A stretch of DNA of 55,453 nt, taken from positions 1-55,453 of the forward strand of contig JAGAHD010000067.1 in assembly GCA_017627255.1 (NCBI GenBank). Direction: 5' to 3'. Below are positions 1-8,819 of the stretch, piece after piece. The notes below the pieces were generated by a model. That model saw only the letters and a program-made list of their open reading frames with translations. It did no database searches and was not told the origin of the DNA. The translations under genes and the position numbers were made by a program. Each line of letters opens with the position of its first letter. The stretch's first letter is position 1. The DNA comes from Bacteroidales bacterium (GTDB lineage Bacteria; Bacteroidota; Bacteroidia; Bacteroidales; UBA932).

Positions 1-946
1 CCAAAAGGTCGAATTCTTTCAGGGATGCATCCACCACCGCCAACACGATTTCCGCATCATCCAAAGCCTTGAAAGTACGCTCAATTCCCATGCGCTCAAT
101 CACCTCGGAGGTTTCCCGAAGGCCGGCGGTATCGATGAAGCGAAAAAGGATACCGTCCAGGTTCAGCCGCTCTTCGATTGTATCCCGCGTTGTGCCGGCG
201 ATATCCGAGACAATGGCCCGTTCCTCTCCAAGCATCGAATTCAGCAGTGTGCTTTTCCCGGCATTCGCAGGTCCGATAATGGCGACCGGAATTCCATTCT
301 TGATGGCATTTCCCAGACGGAAAGAATCGATGAGCCGCTCAAGGTGGGCACGGGTCGTATCGACTAATGAAAGCAAACGCGAACGGTCCGCAAACTCCAC
401 ATCCTCTTCGGAAAAATCGAGTTCCAATTCCAGAAGCGAAGTCATCTCCAGCAGTTCATTCCGCAAGTTTGCCAATTCAGACGAATAGCCACCCTTTAAT
501 TGATGAAGGGCAATCCTGTGTGCGGCCTCCGTTGAGGAAGAGATAAGGTCTGCCACCGCTTCCGCCTGGGCAAGATCCATTTTCCCGTTCAAAAAGGCCC
601 GCTGCGTGAATTCCCCGGGGCCGGCGATACGGCATCCGGCGGCGACCAGTCTCCGGATCAGTTCTGATACGATGTACAAGGAAGCATGGCAGGATATCTC
701 AACGGAATCCTCTCCCGTGTAACTGTGCGGAGCCCGGAAAACAGAAACGAGCACGTCATCCAAGCCCTCAACGTCTCCCAAATGAATAGTATAACCGCCA
801 CTATCAGAAACGGTTCCACTCTTCAATGAAACCACAGCATCAACCACACTGAAGCATTCCGGTCCACTGATGCGAATAATGGAAATTGCTCCGGTCCCAG
901 GGATGGTGGCCGGAGCAACGATCGTGTCTTCAAAACGGCTATTCAT
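1..946 (-). CDS. mnmE: tRNA modification GTPase MnmE (3' part outside window)
   Basis: With MnmG, MnmE makes the cmnm5 modification on U34 of certain tRNAs, using 5-formyl-THF and GTP. About 315 N-terminal residues are visible of a family length near 455. The folate-binding N-domain comes first ([10 protein letters not shown] and [12 protein letters not shown] are recognisable). The G domain follows, with the P-loop GPANAGKS, the G2 loop DIAGTTRD and the G3 motif DTAGLRE. The NKxD motif and the catalytic C-terminal Cys lie beyond the left edge. The start ATG overlaps the rho stop (ATGAATAG, 8 nt), so translational coupling to rho is likely. The gene has no promoter of its own in view. Confidence 0.95.
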   Translation of the reverse strand, partial: MNSRFEDTIVAPATIPGTGAISIIRISGPECFSVVDAVVSLKSGTVSDSGGYTIHLGDVEGLDDVLVSVFRAPHSYTGEDSVEISCHASLYIVSELIRRLVAAGCRIAGPGEFTQRAFLNGKMDLAQAEAVADLISSSTEAAHRIALHQLKGGYSSELANLRNELLEMTSLLELELDFSEEDVEFADRSRLLSLVDTTRAHLERLIDSFRLGNAIKNGIPVAIIGPANAGKSTLLNSMLGEERAIVSDIAGTTRDTIEERLNLDGILFRFIDTAGLRETSEVIERMGIERTFKALDDAEIVLAVVDASLKEFDLL

Positions 947-2831
947 AGCGGCTGAACTTCGACATGTTGTCAATCAAGTCCTTATTGGTTTTGAATTCGT
1001 CCATATGCTGCTGCATCCATGTCATGGCCTCAACCGGATTCATGTCCGACAAGAGTTTGCGCAGAATCCAAATCCGATTGTTGGTATACGGATCATAGAG
1101 CAAATCATCCCGGCGCGTAGACGAGAGAACGAGGTTGACGGAAGGGAAGATGCGCTTGTTGGAAAGGTTGCGGTCCAACTGAAGCTCCATGTTGCCGGTA
1201 CCCTTGAATTCCTCGAAAATGACATCGTCCATCTTGGAACCGGTTTCCGTCAGGGCTGTAGCCAGGATGGTGAGGGAACCGCCATTCTCAATATTGCGCG
1301 CCGCTCCGAAGAAACGTTTCGGCTTCTGGAGGGCATTGGCGTCAACACCACCGGTCAGAACTTTACCGGATGCCGGCTGGACCGTATTGTAGGCCCGCGC
1401 GAGCCGGGTGATGGAATCCAGCAGGATTACCACGTCATGACCGCATTCGACAAGACGGCGGGCTTTGTCCAGCACCATATTGGCGATTTTCACATGACGC
1501 TCCGCAGGTTCGTCGAACGTAGAAGCCACGACCTCGGCTTTGACGCTTCGCTGCATGTCCGTTACCTCTTCCGGCCGCTCGTCAATCAGGAGGACGATCT
1601 CATACACTTCCGGATGATTGTCAGCGATGGCATTGGCAATCGCCTTGAGTAGCATGGTCTTACCCGTTTTCGGCTGGGCGACGATCAGGCCGCGCTGTCC
1701 CTTTCCGATCGGCGTGAACATATCCACAATCCTGCAGGAAGGATCCTTTTCATGGCCATGGCCAAGGAGGTCAAACTTCTCGGTCGGGAACAAAGGTGTC
1801 AGGAATTCGAACGGAACCCGGTCGCGGACAAACTCCGGTGTCCGGCCATTGATAAACTTGATCTTCACCAGCGGGAAATACTTGTCGCCTTCTCGCGGAG
1901 GACGGATCTCACCCGTAACAGTATCTCCGTTTTTCAAAGCATTGACCTTGATCTGCTGCTGCGAGACATAGATATCATCGGGAGAATTCAAGTAATTGTA
2001 GTCGGAAGAGCGGAGGAAGCCATACCCATCCGGCATGATTTCCAAAACGCCCGTCGCCTCGACGGAACCTTCAAATTCGATTTTCGGCTTCGGTGCAGCC
2101 TGCTGTTGCTGACGCTGCTGTTGGCGCTGCTGGCGTTCCTGGGCCTTTTCTTCTGTCTGGGCCTGATCCTGGTTCAGTTCATTGAAAATGTCATGGATGA
2201 ACTGTTTCCCATCTACAGAGGCTTCCTGGGAAGCACCGGAAGGCTGTTCTTCGGCTACGGGAGCAGTCACCTCCTGAAGCTTGACGGGCTCAGCAGCCGC
2301 CTTCTTAACACGCCCGCGTTTTTTCTGTCCGGAAGGGGCGGGGGAGGCAGCTGGTTTTTCCGCCTTTGCCTCGCTTTCGGCAGGAGCGGACGCCTCTTCC
2401 GCAGCCTTGGCAGGAGTAGCCTTGGACGCTCCATTCGAAGCGGCGGAAGCCGGCTGTGAATCTTTCTGCGCGGCCTTGCGTCCCCGCTTTTTTGATGCTG
2501 ACTTCTCTGTGGAAGCCGGAGTCTCCTTGGCCTCGGATGCGACAGGCGCTTTCTGCTCCTGCTTTCCTTCCGCCTTTTTCCCGGAAGCGCCCGGTTGTTT
2601 CGCGGTCTCTTGAACAGCGGACTTTTCCGCCTCCTCCTTACGGGGCCGGCCTCTTTTCTTGGGCTTCGTTTCCGCAGGTTTTTGGGACTCGATCACGGCC
2701 TCGGCATCCAGGATGGCGAAACCCAGGTCGGCCCTTTCCATTTTTTTGGTATTCTTGATATTCAATGTCTCGGCAACAGACCTGAGCTGCTCTTCGCTCA
2801 TGCCGTTCAATTCAATCAGGCTGTGGGGCAT
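939..2831 (-). CDS. rho: Transcription termination factor Rho with long disordered insertion
   Basis: Hexameric RNA-dependent ATPase that terminates transcription. The 630 residues compare with about 420 in E. coli. Residues 1-50 form the small N-terminal helical domain. Residues about 52-250 are low-complexity Lys/Ala/Glu/Pro-rich sequence with three KKRGR blocks (near 58, 114 and 170) and a Gln/Arg tract at 232-244. The cold-shock RNA-binding domain starts near 255 ([14 protein letters not shown]). The ATPase core has Walker A AQPKTGKT near 385, Walker B VVILLDS near 467, the Q-loop [17 protein letters not shown] and the R-loop. Long insertions of this kind are known in Bacteroidota Rho. 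mnmE follows with an 8-nt overlap. A consensus promoter lies upstream. Confidence 0.97.
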   Translation of the reverse strand: MPHSLIELNGMSEEQLRSVAETLNIKNTKKMERADLGFAILDAEAVIESQKPAETKPKKRGRPRKEEAEKSAVQETAKQPGASGKKAEGKQEQKAPVASEAKETPASTEKSASKKRGRKAAQKDSQPASAASNGASKATPAKAAEEASAPAESEAKAEKPAASPAPSGQKKRGRVKKAAAEPVKLQEVTAPVAEEQPSGASQEASVDGKQFIHDIFNELNQDQAQTEEKAQERQQRQQQRQQQQAAPKPKIEFEGSVEATGVLEIMPDGYGFLRSSDYNYLNSPDDIYVSQQQIKVNALKNGDTVTGEIRPPREGDKYFPLVKIKFINGRTPEFVRDRVPFEFLTPLFPTEKFDLLGHGHEKDPSCRIVDMFTPIGKGQRGLIVAQPKTGKTMLLKAIANAIADNHPEVYEIVLLIDERPEEVTDMQRSVKAEVVASTFDEPAERHVKIANMVLDKARRLVECGHDVVILLDSITRLARAYNTVQPASGKVLTGGVDANALQKPKRFFGAARNIENGGSLTILATALTETGSKMDDVIFEEFKGTGNMELQLDRNLSNKRIFPSVNLVLSSTRRDDLLYDPYTNNRIWILRKLLSDMNPVEAMTWMQQHMDEFKTNKDLIDNMSKFSRYE

Positions 2832-2871
2832 AGTATTTATGAAAGTGAAAAATAATCGTTATTAGGAACGC

Positions 2872-2887
2872 CATTCCGACCGGAATG
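2872..2887. repeat. Perfect inverted repeat at the 5' end of the rho leader
   Basis: CATTCCG, two bases, CGGAATG. It sits just downstream of the rho -7 element, so it would be the first structure in the transcript or a DNA operator. Rho genes are commonly autoregulated in their leaders; a link to this repeat is inference. Confidence 0.5.
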
Positions 2888-2893
2888 ACTCCA

Positions 2894-2925
2894 CAAAGAT
2901 AATGAGAAAAAACGACTTGACCAAA
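2894..2925 (-). promoter_or_regulatory. Bacteroidota-type promoter of rho
   Basis: On the minus strand TTTG (2922-2925) is separated by 20 nt from TATCTTTG (2894-2901), a full match to the phylum's -33/-7 consensus. The inferred transcription start is about 2888-2890, giving a leader of roughly 58 nt before the rho ATG at 2831. Confidence 0.75.
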
Positions 2926-2945
2926 TTTGTCCGGAGACAAAAGGG

Positions 2946-5837
2946 TTATCGGAGCAGATTGTCGTAGTAAGAAGAACTCTTCTTGAAGCGCAGCAAGTCT
3001 GCAAGAGCAGACGCATTCGCGGCAATCCGGAAGCTATAAGACTTATAGGTTCCTGTAGGAACGTAACTCACAGAAATGTTGAAACAATGGAGATCGTAAG
3101 TGGCGCTCAGCTGGGTAGACACCAATTTCATGGCCATGAAATCGAAATTGGACTGAGCCTGAAGACTCATCCGGGGGGTCAATTTCAGATTGCCGGACAT
3201 GTTAATCGATGAAGTGAAGCGCTTGTTGGGAATCAGTTGGTTATTGGTGTACTGATACGTCTTGCTGTAACTGAAACTGTAACTGAAGTTCAGGGACCAC
3301 GGCGCATTCGGGTTCATGTAGTACAGGTAGCCGCCGGGAATGTATTCCCCTGTAACCGGATGGTAATAAATCCGCTGGTAAGAATTGGCATCACTGCGTC
3401 CGCCCCCGTCCCTGGTTCCGTCATTTCCGTTGATCGCACCTTTTCCGCTCAGGGAATAGGAGAGGGAAGCGCTGGCATTCGTCAGGCGCAGCGGAACCCC
3501 CGTCGCAACAATGTTGTATGTATTGATTTTCCGTCCCCTCTCGTCAATGGCATAGGGATCGAAATTCAGGTTGGCACTTACGCTCAGTTTTCCGAATACC
3601 TGTGTGGACATGGAGATACCCACATTGTTCATCTTCAGGGAATCGGCCAGGAAATTGTATCCGGTCGAAATCGTCAACTGATCAATGAGTTTCACTTTCT
3701 TGTTCCCGGTTCCGGTCGTATCTTTCAGATCCCGCACCTTGGCCTCCAGGTTGTTGCCGAGCGAGAAATTCAGGCTGCCGGTCTTTCCACGGCCAGGAGG
3801 GGAACTGAGGTTATGGTTCCCGGAAATCGAATAAATGTTGTAATAGGCCGGCTGGTGGTATGTGCCCCGTTTGTCATAGTACCCTTCCAGTTCTCTCCAC
3901 CCGTTGAACGCGGTTCCTTTATCAGGGCTGAATGACAGGCTGACATTCGGGGTTACGACGTGGCGGATCGCCTGGATCCGGCGGTGCTTTCCGAACTGGA
4001 ACATCCCATAGATACGCGTATTCATGGACATGCTCCCCGAATAGGTATGGGTGGCACCGAACGCATTGAACGCCACTCCCGGGTCAGAAACGACCTTCTG
4101 GGCCTGGACCAGGTTCCCGTTGGAATCCGGGACCATGACAGGTGCCCCCTCGTCATCCACCTCGCCTTCGAGATACTGCCGCCCCGAGCTGAACATCCAG
4201 TTCTGGCCATATGAAACGCTCGGCGTCACATTCAGGTACTTCAGGAGGGTGAAATTCGGAAGACCAATCTGGAAATTGTGCGTCATGCCATTGGTCAGGC
4301 GCTGCATCGCCTTGATTCCCAACGAGTCGCCGAATTCCTTTGTCCGGACGCCGGTATTCGGATCCAGGACGTAATTCCCGTTGGCGTCGTACACATAATC
4401 CTGCATTTCCTTCATCTTGAAATTGATCTTGTTCTGAAGGGATGTAGAATACCCGAAGGAAATCTTTTCATATATCTTCTCCTTGCCGACGCGATTCTTC
4501 TGCTTGAACGGATAAAAACGCGTTACGGAGAACGTCACATTTGGCAGCGTGAACGAATAACTGGAATCCCGCGAATTCTGGCTGTGCAGCGCATTGATGG
4601 AAAGGTTGAACTTGCCATTCCAGTTATGCGAATACGAAATCGAAGAAGAAATCTGGTTCTGCATGGCCTCGTTCACGGAACGGGAATTATACCGGCTGTT
4701 GGAAGGGCTGGAAAAATTCACGGAAGCGCTGAAGGTCGTACCCGGATGCGCCTTGGAATCCTGGGTATGCGACCACTTAAGACCGAAATTCTTGGACTGG
4801 ACAAAATCGGCGGAACCTTTTTCTCCCGTCTGGTCATTGGAATAATTCAGGGCGAAATTACCGTTAAACTTGTAATTGACCTTGTACCGGGAATTGATGT
4901 CGACCGCCCAGGATCCCATGGTATAGATGTCTCCGGTGATGGAAAGGTCGAAATAGTCTCCGATCACGAAATACATGCCCGCATCCCGGAGATAGAAACC
5001 GCGGGCCTGCTCCTCGCCGAACGTCGGCATCAGCAGACCGGTGGCACGGGTGGGCTTCTGGGGCACGAACCCGAAGGGAAGACCGATCGGGATCGGCACG
5101 TCGGCAATCACGGGATAAGCCGGGCCGAAAACCGTTTTCTGCGAGGGGCGGGTGACAACTTTGGCCATGGTCATCCGCATATAGTAATGAGGATGTTCCA
5201 AGTCGCAGACGGTATACATGCCATTCTCCATGTTGATGGAGCGGTCCGGCATCATCTTGATTTTCTGCCCCTGCAGCAGTCCTTCCGATTCCTGCGTAAT
5301 CATGTTGGTAATCCGGGCCTTCTGGGAATCGAAATTATACCGGAGCTCCTCCATCTTGTAGGACTGTCCGCCCTGGGTCATCTCCGGCTGCCCTTTCCAC
5401 TCTCCGGTCGCCGGATCCTTGACACCCCGTGCAAACACGGAATTGGTCAGCATGTCGAATTCCATGTAGTCGGCCGTCAGTTTCATGTCCTGATAGGTGA
5501 CGGACGCCCCTCCATAATAGTAAATCTTGCGCTGGCCGTTCGAAAAATCAGTGATGGTGGAATCTTTCGCTTCGGAGAAAGCCGGACGTTCCAGGGAACT
5601 TTTCCGGAGCATGTTCAGGGAATCCTGACGGGCGACGGAATCCGCCCGGTGGACGGAATCCCGGTAGGCAATCACGGAATCCGGAAGGGGAGCGATGACC
5701 GTCGTATCTGCGCCGTTGACAGGAGGCTGCACACGGGATCTGCGCCGTCCGAACAGCTGGGCATGTACGAGGGTTTCCCCACAGACCACCAGCATGATCA
5801 TCACCGTCAGATATTTCCATACATTCTTTCCTGGCAT
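2946..5837 (-). CDS. lptD: LPS-assembly outer membrane protein LptD (LptD_2 type)
   Basis: Inserts lipopolysaccharide into the outer leaflet of the outer membrane. The protein has 963 residues. An N-terminal signal peptide (hydrophobic segment about 9-22, ending near VHAQ) is followed by a short Arg- and Pro-rich linker, then an OstA-like jellyroll region (repeated motifs such as YYYGGASVTYQDMKLTADYM near 108) and a long beta-barrel rich in alternating aromatic residues and N/S/Y-rich turns. The terminal strand lacks the usual final Phe and ends LLR. Divergent from the amidase gene, with closely packed facing promoters. The assignment rests on length, signal peptide, OstA-like start and barrel pattern. 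The finer family name is recalled, not computed. Confidence 0.85.
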   Translation of the reverse strand: MPGKNVWKYLTVMIMLVVCGETLVHAQLFGRRRSRVQPPVNGADTTVIAPLPDSVIAYRDSVHRADSVARQDSLNMLRKSSLERPAFSEAKDSTITDFSNGQRKIYYYGGASVTYQDMKLTADYMEFDMLTNSVFARGVKDPATGEWKGQPEMTQGGQSYKMEELRYNFDSQKARITNMITQESEGLLQGQKIKMMPDRSINMENGMYTVCDLEHPHYYMRMTMAKVVTRPSQKTVFGPAYPVIADVPIPIGLPFGFVPQKPTRATGLLMPTFGEEQARGFYLRDAGMYFVIGDYFDLSITGDIYTMGSWAVDINSRYKVNYKFNGNFALNYSNDQTGEKGSADFVQSKNFGLKWSHTQDSKAHPGTTFSASVNFSSPSNSRYNSRSVNEAMQNQISSSISYSHNWNGKFNLSINALHSQNSRDSSYSFTLPNVTFSVTRFYPFKQKNRVGKEKIYEKISFGYSTSLQNKINFKMKEMQDYVYDANGNYVLDPNTGVRTKEFGDSLGIKAMQRLTNGMTHNFQIGLPNFTLLKYLNVTPSVSYGQNWMFSSGRQYLEGEVDDEGAPVMVPDSNGNLVQAQKVVSDPGVAFNAFGATHTYSGSMSMNTRIYGMFQFGKHRRIQAIRHVVTPNVSLSFSPDKGTAFNGWRELEGYYDKRGTYHQPAYYNIYSISGNHNLSSPPGRGKTGSLNFSLGNNLEAKVRDLKDTTGTGNKKVKLIDQLTISTGYNFLADSLKMNNVGISMSTQVFGKLSVSANLNFDPYAIDERGRKINTYNIVATGVPLRLTNASASLSYSLSGKGAINGNDGTRDGGGRSDANSYQRIYYHPVTGEYIPGGYLYYMNPNAPWSLNFSYSFSYSKTYQYTNNQLIPNKRFTSSINMSGNLKLTPRMSLQAQSNFDFMAMKLVSTQLSATYDLHCFNISVSYVPTGTYKSYSFRIAANASALADLLRFKKSSSYYDNLLR

Positions 5838-5863
5838 CCTAACGCAAATCCTAAATAAATTGC

Positions 5864-5871
5864 TATATTTG
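5864..5871 (+). promoter_or_regulatory. -7 element of the amidase gene promoter
   Basis: TATATTTG matches TAnnTTTG. No good -33 TTG is seen. The inferred start is near 5876, about 43 nt before the ATG at 5919. It faces the lptD -7 element only 7 bp away. Confidence 0.5.
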
Positions 5872-5878
5872 TAACCTA

Positions 5879-5909
5879 CAAAAGTAAGACTTATTTCAAT
5901 AATTTCAAA
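5879..5909 (-). promoter_or_regulatory. Promoter of lptD
   Basis: Minus-strand TTTG (5906-5909) and TACTTTTG (5879-5886) are 19 nt apart and match the phylum consensus. The inferred start is near 5874, about 37 nt before the lptD ATG. Confidence 0.65.
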
Positions 5910-5918
5910 ACTTGAAGC

Positions 5919-7055
5919 ATGATGAAGTCTTTCCTCCGGCTGTTACCGGCCGTTACGGCCGCCCTTTTCATAGCAATCTCCATGCCTGTAACGGCAAAGG
6001 ACAACCGCACCATGAACCTGACCAAGGTCGTCATCGATCCGGGTCACGGCGGACATGACGCCGGGTGCATCAGTCGGGACAAGAAGACCTACGAGAAGAA
6101 CCTGACCCTCGACATCTCCAAACGGTTCGCGGAAAAAATCCGTGCCGCCTATCCGGACATAGAAGTTATCATGACCCGTGCTGATGACCGGTATGTCACG
6201 CTCAGCGGACGTGCCGACATCGCCAATAATGCCAATGCGGACCTTTTCATCTCCATCCATATCAATGCACAGTCCAAAGGTACGGCGGCGAACGGATATT
6301 CGATTCACTGCCTCGGGCAGTCCAGGGAAAAGGGAAACGACCTTTTCAGCAAGAACCTTGAATTGTGCAAGCGCGAGAATTCCGTCATCAAGCTCGAAGA
6401 CGACTATCAGACAAAATACCAGGGATTCGACCCCTCCGACCCCCAGTCCTACATTTTCTTCAGCCTCATGCAGAATGCCCACCTGGAGCAGAGCCTGATG
6501 TTTGCCGAGGATGTGGCCGGCGCCATGAAAAAAGGTCCGATCCGCCGCAGCCGGGGCGTTTCCCAGGACCCGTTCTGGGTACTCTGGCGGACAACGATGC
6601 CTTCGGTTCTGATCGAAGTCGGCTTCATCACCAATCCGGAAGACCTTCAAACCATGCGTTCCGCAGACGGCCGCGACAAGATCGCCCAGAACCTGCTGGA
6701 TGCCTTTACGACCTTTAAAAAAAGGTACGACGGGACGATGCGCGTGGAAAAGACGGAACAGCCCCGGGAAGCCGCTACGCAGGATGAAACCGGTCTCTCT
6801 TCCGTCGAAGTTCCTTCCGGGTCGGTCCTGTATGGAACCCAGGTGCTCGCCACCGGACGCAGGATGTCGGAGAATGATGCCTTTTTCCGGGGGAACAAAC
6901 CTGTTGAAGTGTCCTCCGGAAAACTGTTCAAATACGTGATCGGCGTTTCTTCCGACATCGAGGAGGCCCGCAAGGAATACCGGCGGCTCCGATCCGCATT
7001 CCCGGAATCATTTTTTGTCAGGATTGAAGAAGGAAAAACGGAGAGGGTAAAATAG
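5919..7055 (+). CDS. N-acetylmuramoyl-L-alanine amidase (Amidase_3) with SPOR-like C-terminus
   Basis: Periplasmic zinc hydrolase that cuts the amide between MurNAc and L-Ala in peptidoglycan, probably for daughter-cell separation. The protein has 378 residues. Signal peptide about 1-26. The zinc site is visible as H43 (DPGHGGHD), E59 and H114 (FISIHINA), and the catalytic glutamate is E233 in VLIEVGFITNP. Residues about 275-310 form a linker. The last 50 residues (YVIGVSSDIEEARKEYRRL) resemble a SPOR peptidoglycan-binding repeat. The start ATGATG leaves either codon possible. Divergent from lptD; dnaA follows after a 277-bp gap. Confidence 0.92.
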   Translation: MMKSFLRLLPAVTAALFIAISMPVTAKDNRTMNLTKVVIDPGHGGHDAGCISRDKKTYEKNLTLDISKRFAEKIRAAYPDIEVIMTRADDRYVTLSGRADIANNANADLFISIHINAQSKGTAANGYSIHCLGQSREKGNDLFSKNLELCKRENSVIKLEDDYQTKYQGFDPSDPQSYIFFSLMQNAHLEQSLMFAEDVAGAMKKGPIRRSRGVSQDPFWVLWRTTMPSVLIEVGFITNPEDLQTMRSADGRDKIAQNLLDAFTTFKKRYDGTMRVEKTEQPREAATQDETGLSSVEVPSGSVLYGTQVLATGRRMSENDAFFRGNKPVEVSSGKLFKYVIGVSSDIEEARKEYRRLRSAFPESFFVRIEEGKTERVK

Positions 7056-7107
7056 TTTTTTTCCCCTTCCGAACCAACTGAAACAACGAATTATCTCGAT
7101 TTCTATA

Positions 7108-7126
7108 ATTTAGAATAATTCTAAAT
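7108..7126. repeat. Perfect 19-bp palindrome resembling a Fur/PerR-family box
   Basis: ATTTAGAATAATTCTAAAT is symmetrical about position 7117. Its core TTAGAATAATTCTAA has the 7-1-7 form of PerR boxes (consensus TTATAATNATTATAA). It lies 53 bp after the amidase stop and about 207 bp before dnaA. The similarity is visible; binding by such a regulator is inference. Confidence 0.4.
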
Positions 7127-7141
7127 ACAAACTCCCAACAA

Positions 7142-7180
7142 ATAGTATTAGGGCGCACATTGCGTCCTGCAAAACACTAT
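7142..7180. terminator. Two-tier stem-loop between amidase gene and dnaA
   Basis: The inner stem AGGGCGCA/TGCGTCCT (7150-7168, loop CAT, one G-U pair) sits inside an outer ATAGT/ACTAT stem (7142-7146, 7176-7180). It is the only GC-rich block in an AT-rich gap. It may end amidase transcription, but no T-run follows, so a structured leader is equally possible. Confidence 0.4.
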
Positions 7181-7332
7181 AAATCAATAATTTGAAAAAA
7201 CAGGATAATCAAGCAAATTGCTTAATAAATAAAATGAAAATAAAAATAAAAAGCAATAGCAAAATTGATTTTTTTTGAATTATTTTTCCTCCAATTTTGC
7301 ATTGAAATTCAATACGAACGTGACTAAATCCG

Positions 7333-8760
7333 ATGACCGATCAGGAAAGACATATCGCGGTATGGAATAACTGTCTGCAGATCATTGCCAACAACATTGA
7401 TCCGCAGAAGTTCAATACGTGGTTCAAGCCGATCCGTCCGGTCTCCCTGGTCGATTCCACCCTCACCATAGAAGTACCATCCGATTTTTTCCGGGATTAC
7501 ATCGAAGGCGCTTTCCTGGACTTGCTGAAGCTGACGCTCCGCCGGGCGATCGGCGCCGATGCCAAACTCCATTATATGGTCCGCCCGGTCCAGATCGAGA
7601 AACCGATGGTCTATCCTGCCGCCCACGGGACGACTCCGGTCAACAAGACCATCGCCATCAGCACCTATCAGCCTTCCGGCAATCCCAGTCCCTTCGTATT
7701 TCCGGGTGTACAGCGGGTGCAGATCAATCCCCGTCTCAATCCGGTCTACTGTTTTGCCAACCTGGTAGAAGGGGAGTGCAACAAGATGGGTATCACTGCG
7801 GGCGAGAACATTTCCCGCTCCCCGGGCAAGACTCCGTTCAATCCGCTGTTCCTTTTCGGCGGGCCGGGACTGGGCAAGACACACCTCGCCCAGGCAGTGG
7901 GCATCGCCATCAAGGAGCGATTCGCTGACTTGGTCGTGCTTTATGTGACCGGCAACGAATTCAAGACCCAGTATGTCGATGCCGTCAAGGGCAACCGCCT
8001 GGTCGATTTCATGGCCTATTACATGAAAATCGACGTGTTGATTGTCGACGATATCCAGGACTTGCTCGGACAGGGATCCCAGAACGCCTTCTTCAATGTG
8101 TTCAACCACCTTCACCAAAGTGGGAAACAGTTGATATTCACCTCCGACCGGGCTCCGGTGGACCTTCAGAACTTTGAAGACCGCTTGTTGTCCCGCTTCA
8201 AGTGGGGCCTGTCCGTCGAACTTTCCCGTCCCAATTACGAAACCCGCCTCTCCATGCTGAAGGCCCGGGCATTCCGGGAAGGTGTCAGCATTGATGAAGA
8301 GGTCCTCTCGTTCCTGGCGTCCCGCATCAAATCGAATTTCAGGGAACTGGAAGGCGCCCTCATCTCGCTGATCGCCAATGCAACCCTCTGCCATCGGGAG
8401 ATCACGATCGACCTGGCGGAGAGCGTCACGGGCAAGATTGTCGGCGAAGCGGAATCCGATGTGACGATCGACCTGATTGTCCGTACGGTCTGTGAGTATT
8501 TCAATATCACCCGGGACACCCTGCTTTCCAAATCCCGTAAACGCCAGATCGTCCAGGCCCGGCAAATCGCCATGTACGAATGCCGTAACCTCATTCCGAA
8601 CTGTTCCCTTTCCACGATTGGGGCGGAACTCGGCGGAAAAGACCACGCCACCGTCCTGCACGCCTGCACGACCGTTCAGGACCTCATGTCCACGGACAAG
8701 GCCTTCCGCCAGTATGTGACGGATATCGAAAACATGATCGTCGTCCCTGTCGAGCGGTAA
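7333..8760 (+). CDS. dnaA: Chromosomal replication initiator DnaA
   Basis: Binds DnaA boxes at oriC and opens the duplex. The 475 residues are the usual length. Domain I is at about 1-85, followed by a linker. The AAA+ core has Walker A GGPGLGKTH (176-184), Walker B VLIVDD near 235 and the arginine-finger motif FEDRLLSRFKWGL near 281. Domain IV ends with the DnaA-box-binding signature, seen here as LGGKDHATVLHA. The ATG start gives a normal N-terminus. The 277-bp upstream gap holds a palindrome and a stem-loop but no DnaA box matching TTWTNCACA, so oriC is probably elsewhere. A weak -7 candidate CAATTTTG is at 7292-7299. Confidence 0.97.
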   Translation: MTDQERHIAVWNNCLQIIANNIDPQKFNTWFKPIRPVSLVDSTLTIEVPSDFFRDYIEGAFLDLLKLTLRRAIGADAKLHYMVRPVQIEKPMVYPAAHGTTPVNKTIAISTYQPSGNPSPFVFPGVQRVQINPRLNPVYCFANLVEGECNKMGITAGENISRSPGKTPFNPLFLFGGPGLGKTHLAQAVGIAIKERFADLVVLYVTGNEFKTQYVDAVKGNRLVDFMAYYMKIDVLIVDDIQDLLGQGSQNAFFNVFNHLHQSGKQLIFTSDRAPVDLQNFEDRLLSRFKWGLSVELSRPNYETRLSMLKARAFREGVSIDEEVLSFLASRIKSNFRELEGALISLIANATLCHREITIDLAESVTGKIVGEAESDVTIDLIVRTVCEYFNITRDTLLSKSRKRQIVQARQIAMYECRNLIPNCSLSTIGAELGGKDHATVLHACTTVQDLMSTDKAFRQYVTDIENMIVVPVER

Positions 8761-8819
8761 TTTTCTTTTTTCTTCCCGGATTTTTGCCTATCTTTACGGA
8801 AACAACCGTTTTCGTAACT

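Noticed and set aside
4278..5858. 526-codon open frame on the plus strand
   Set aside because: Antisense to lptD and continues through the lptD promoter; composition is that of a shadow frame.
7056..7332. oriC directly upstream of dnaA
   Set aside because: AT-rich, but no site matching TTWTNCACA was found there; the 42.6-43.0 kb region fits better.
7324..8661. 445-codon minus-strand frame over dnaA
   Set aside because: Antisense shadow of a clear dnaA; no recognisable motif.
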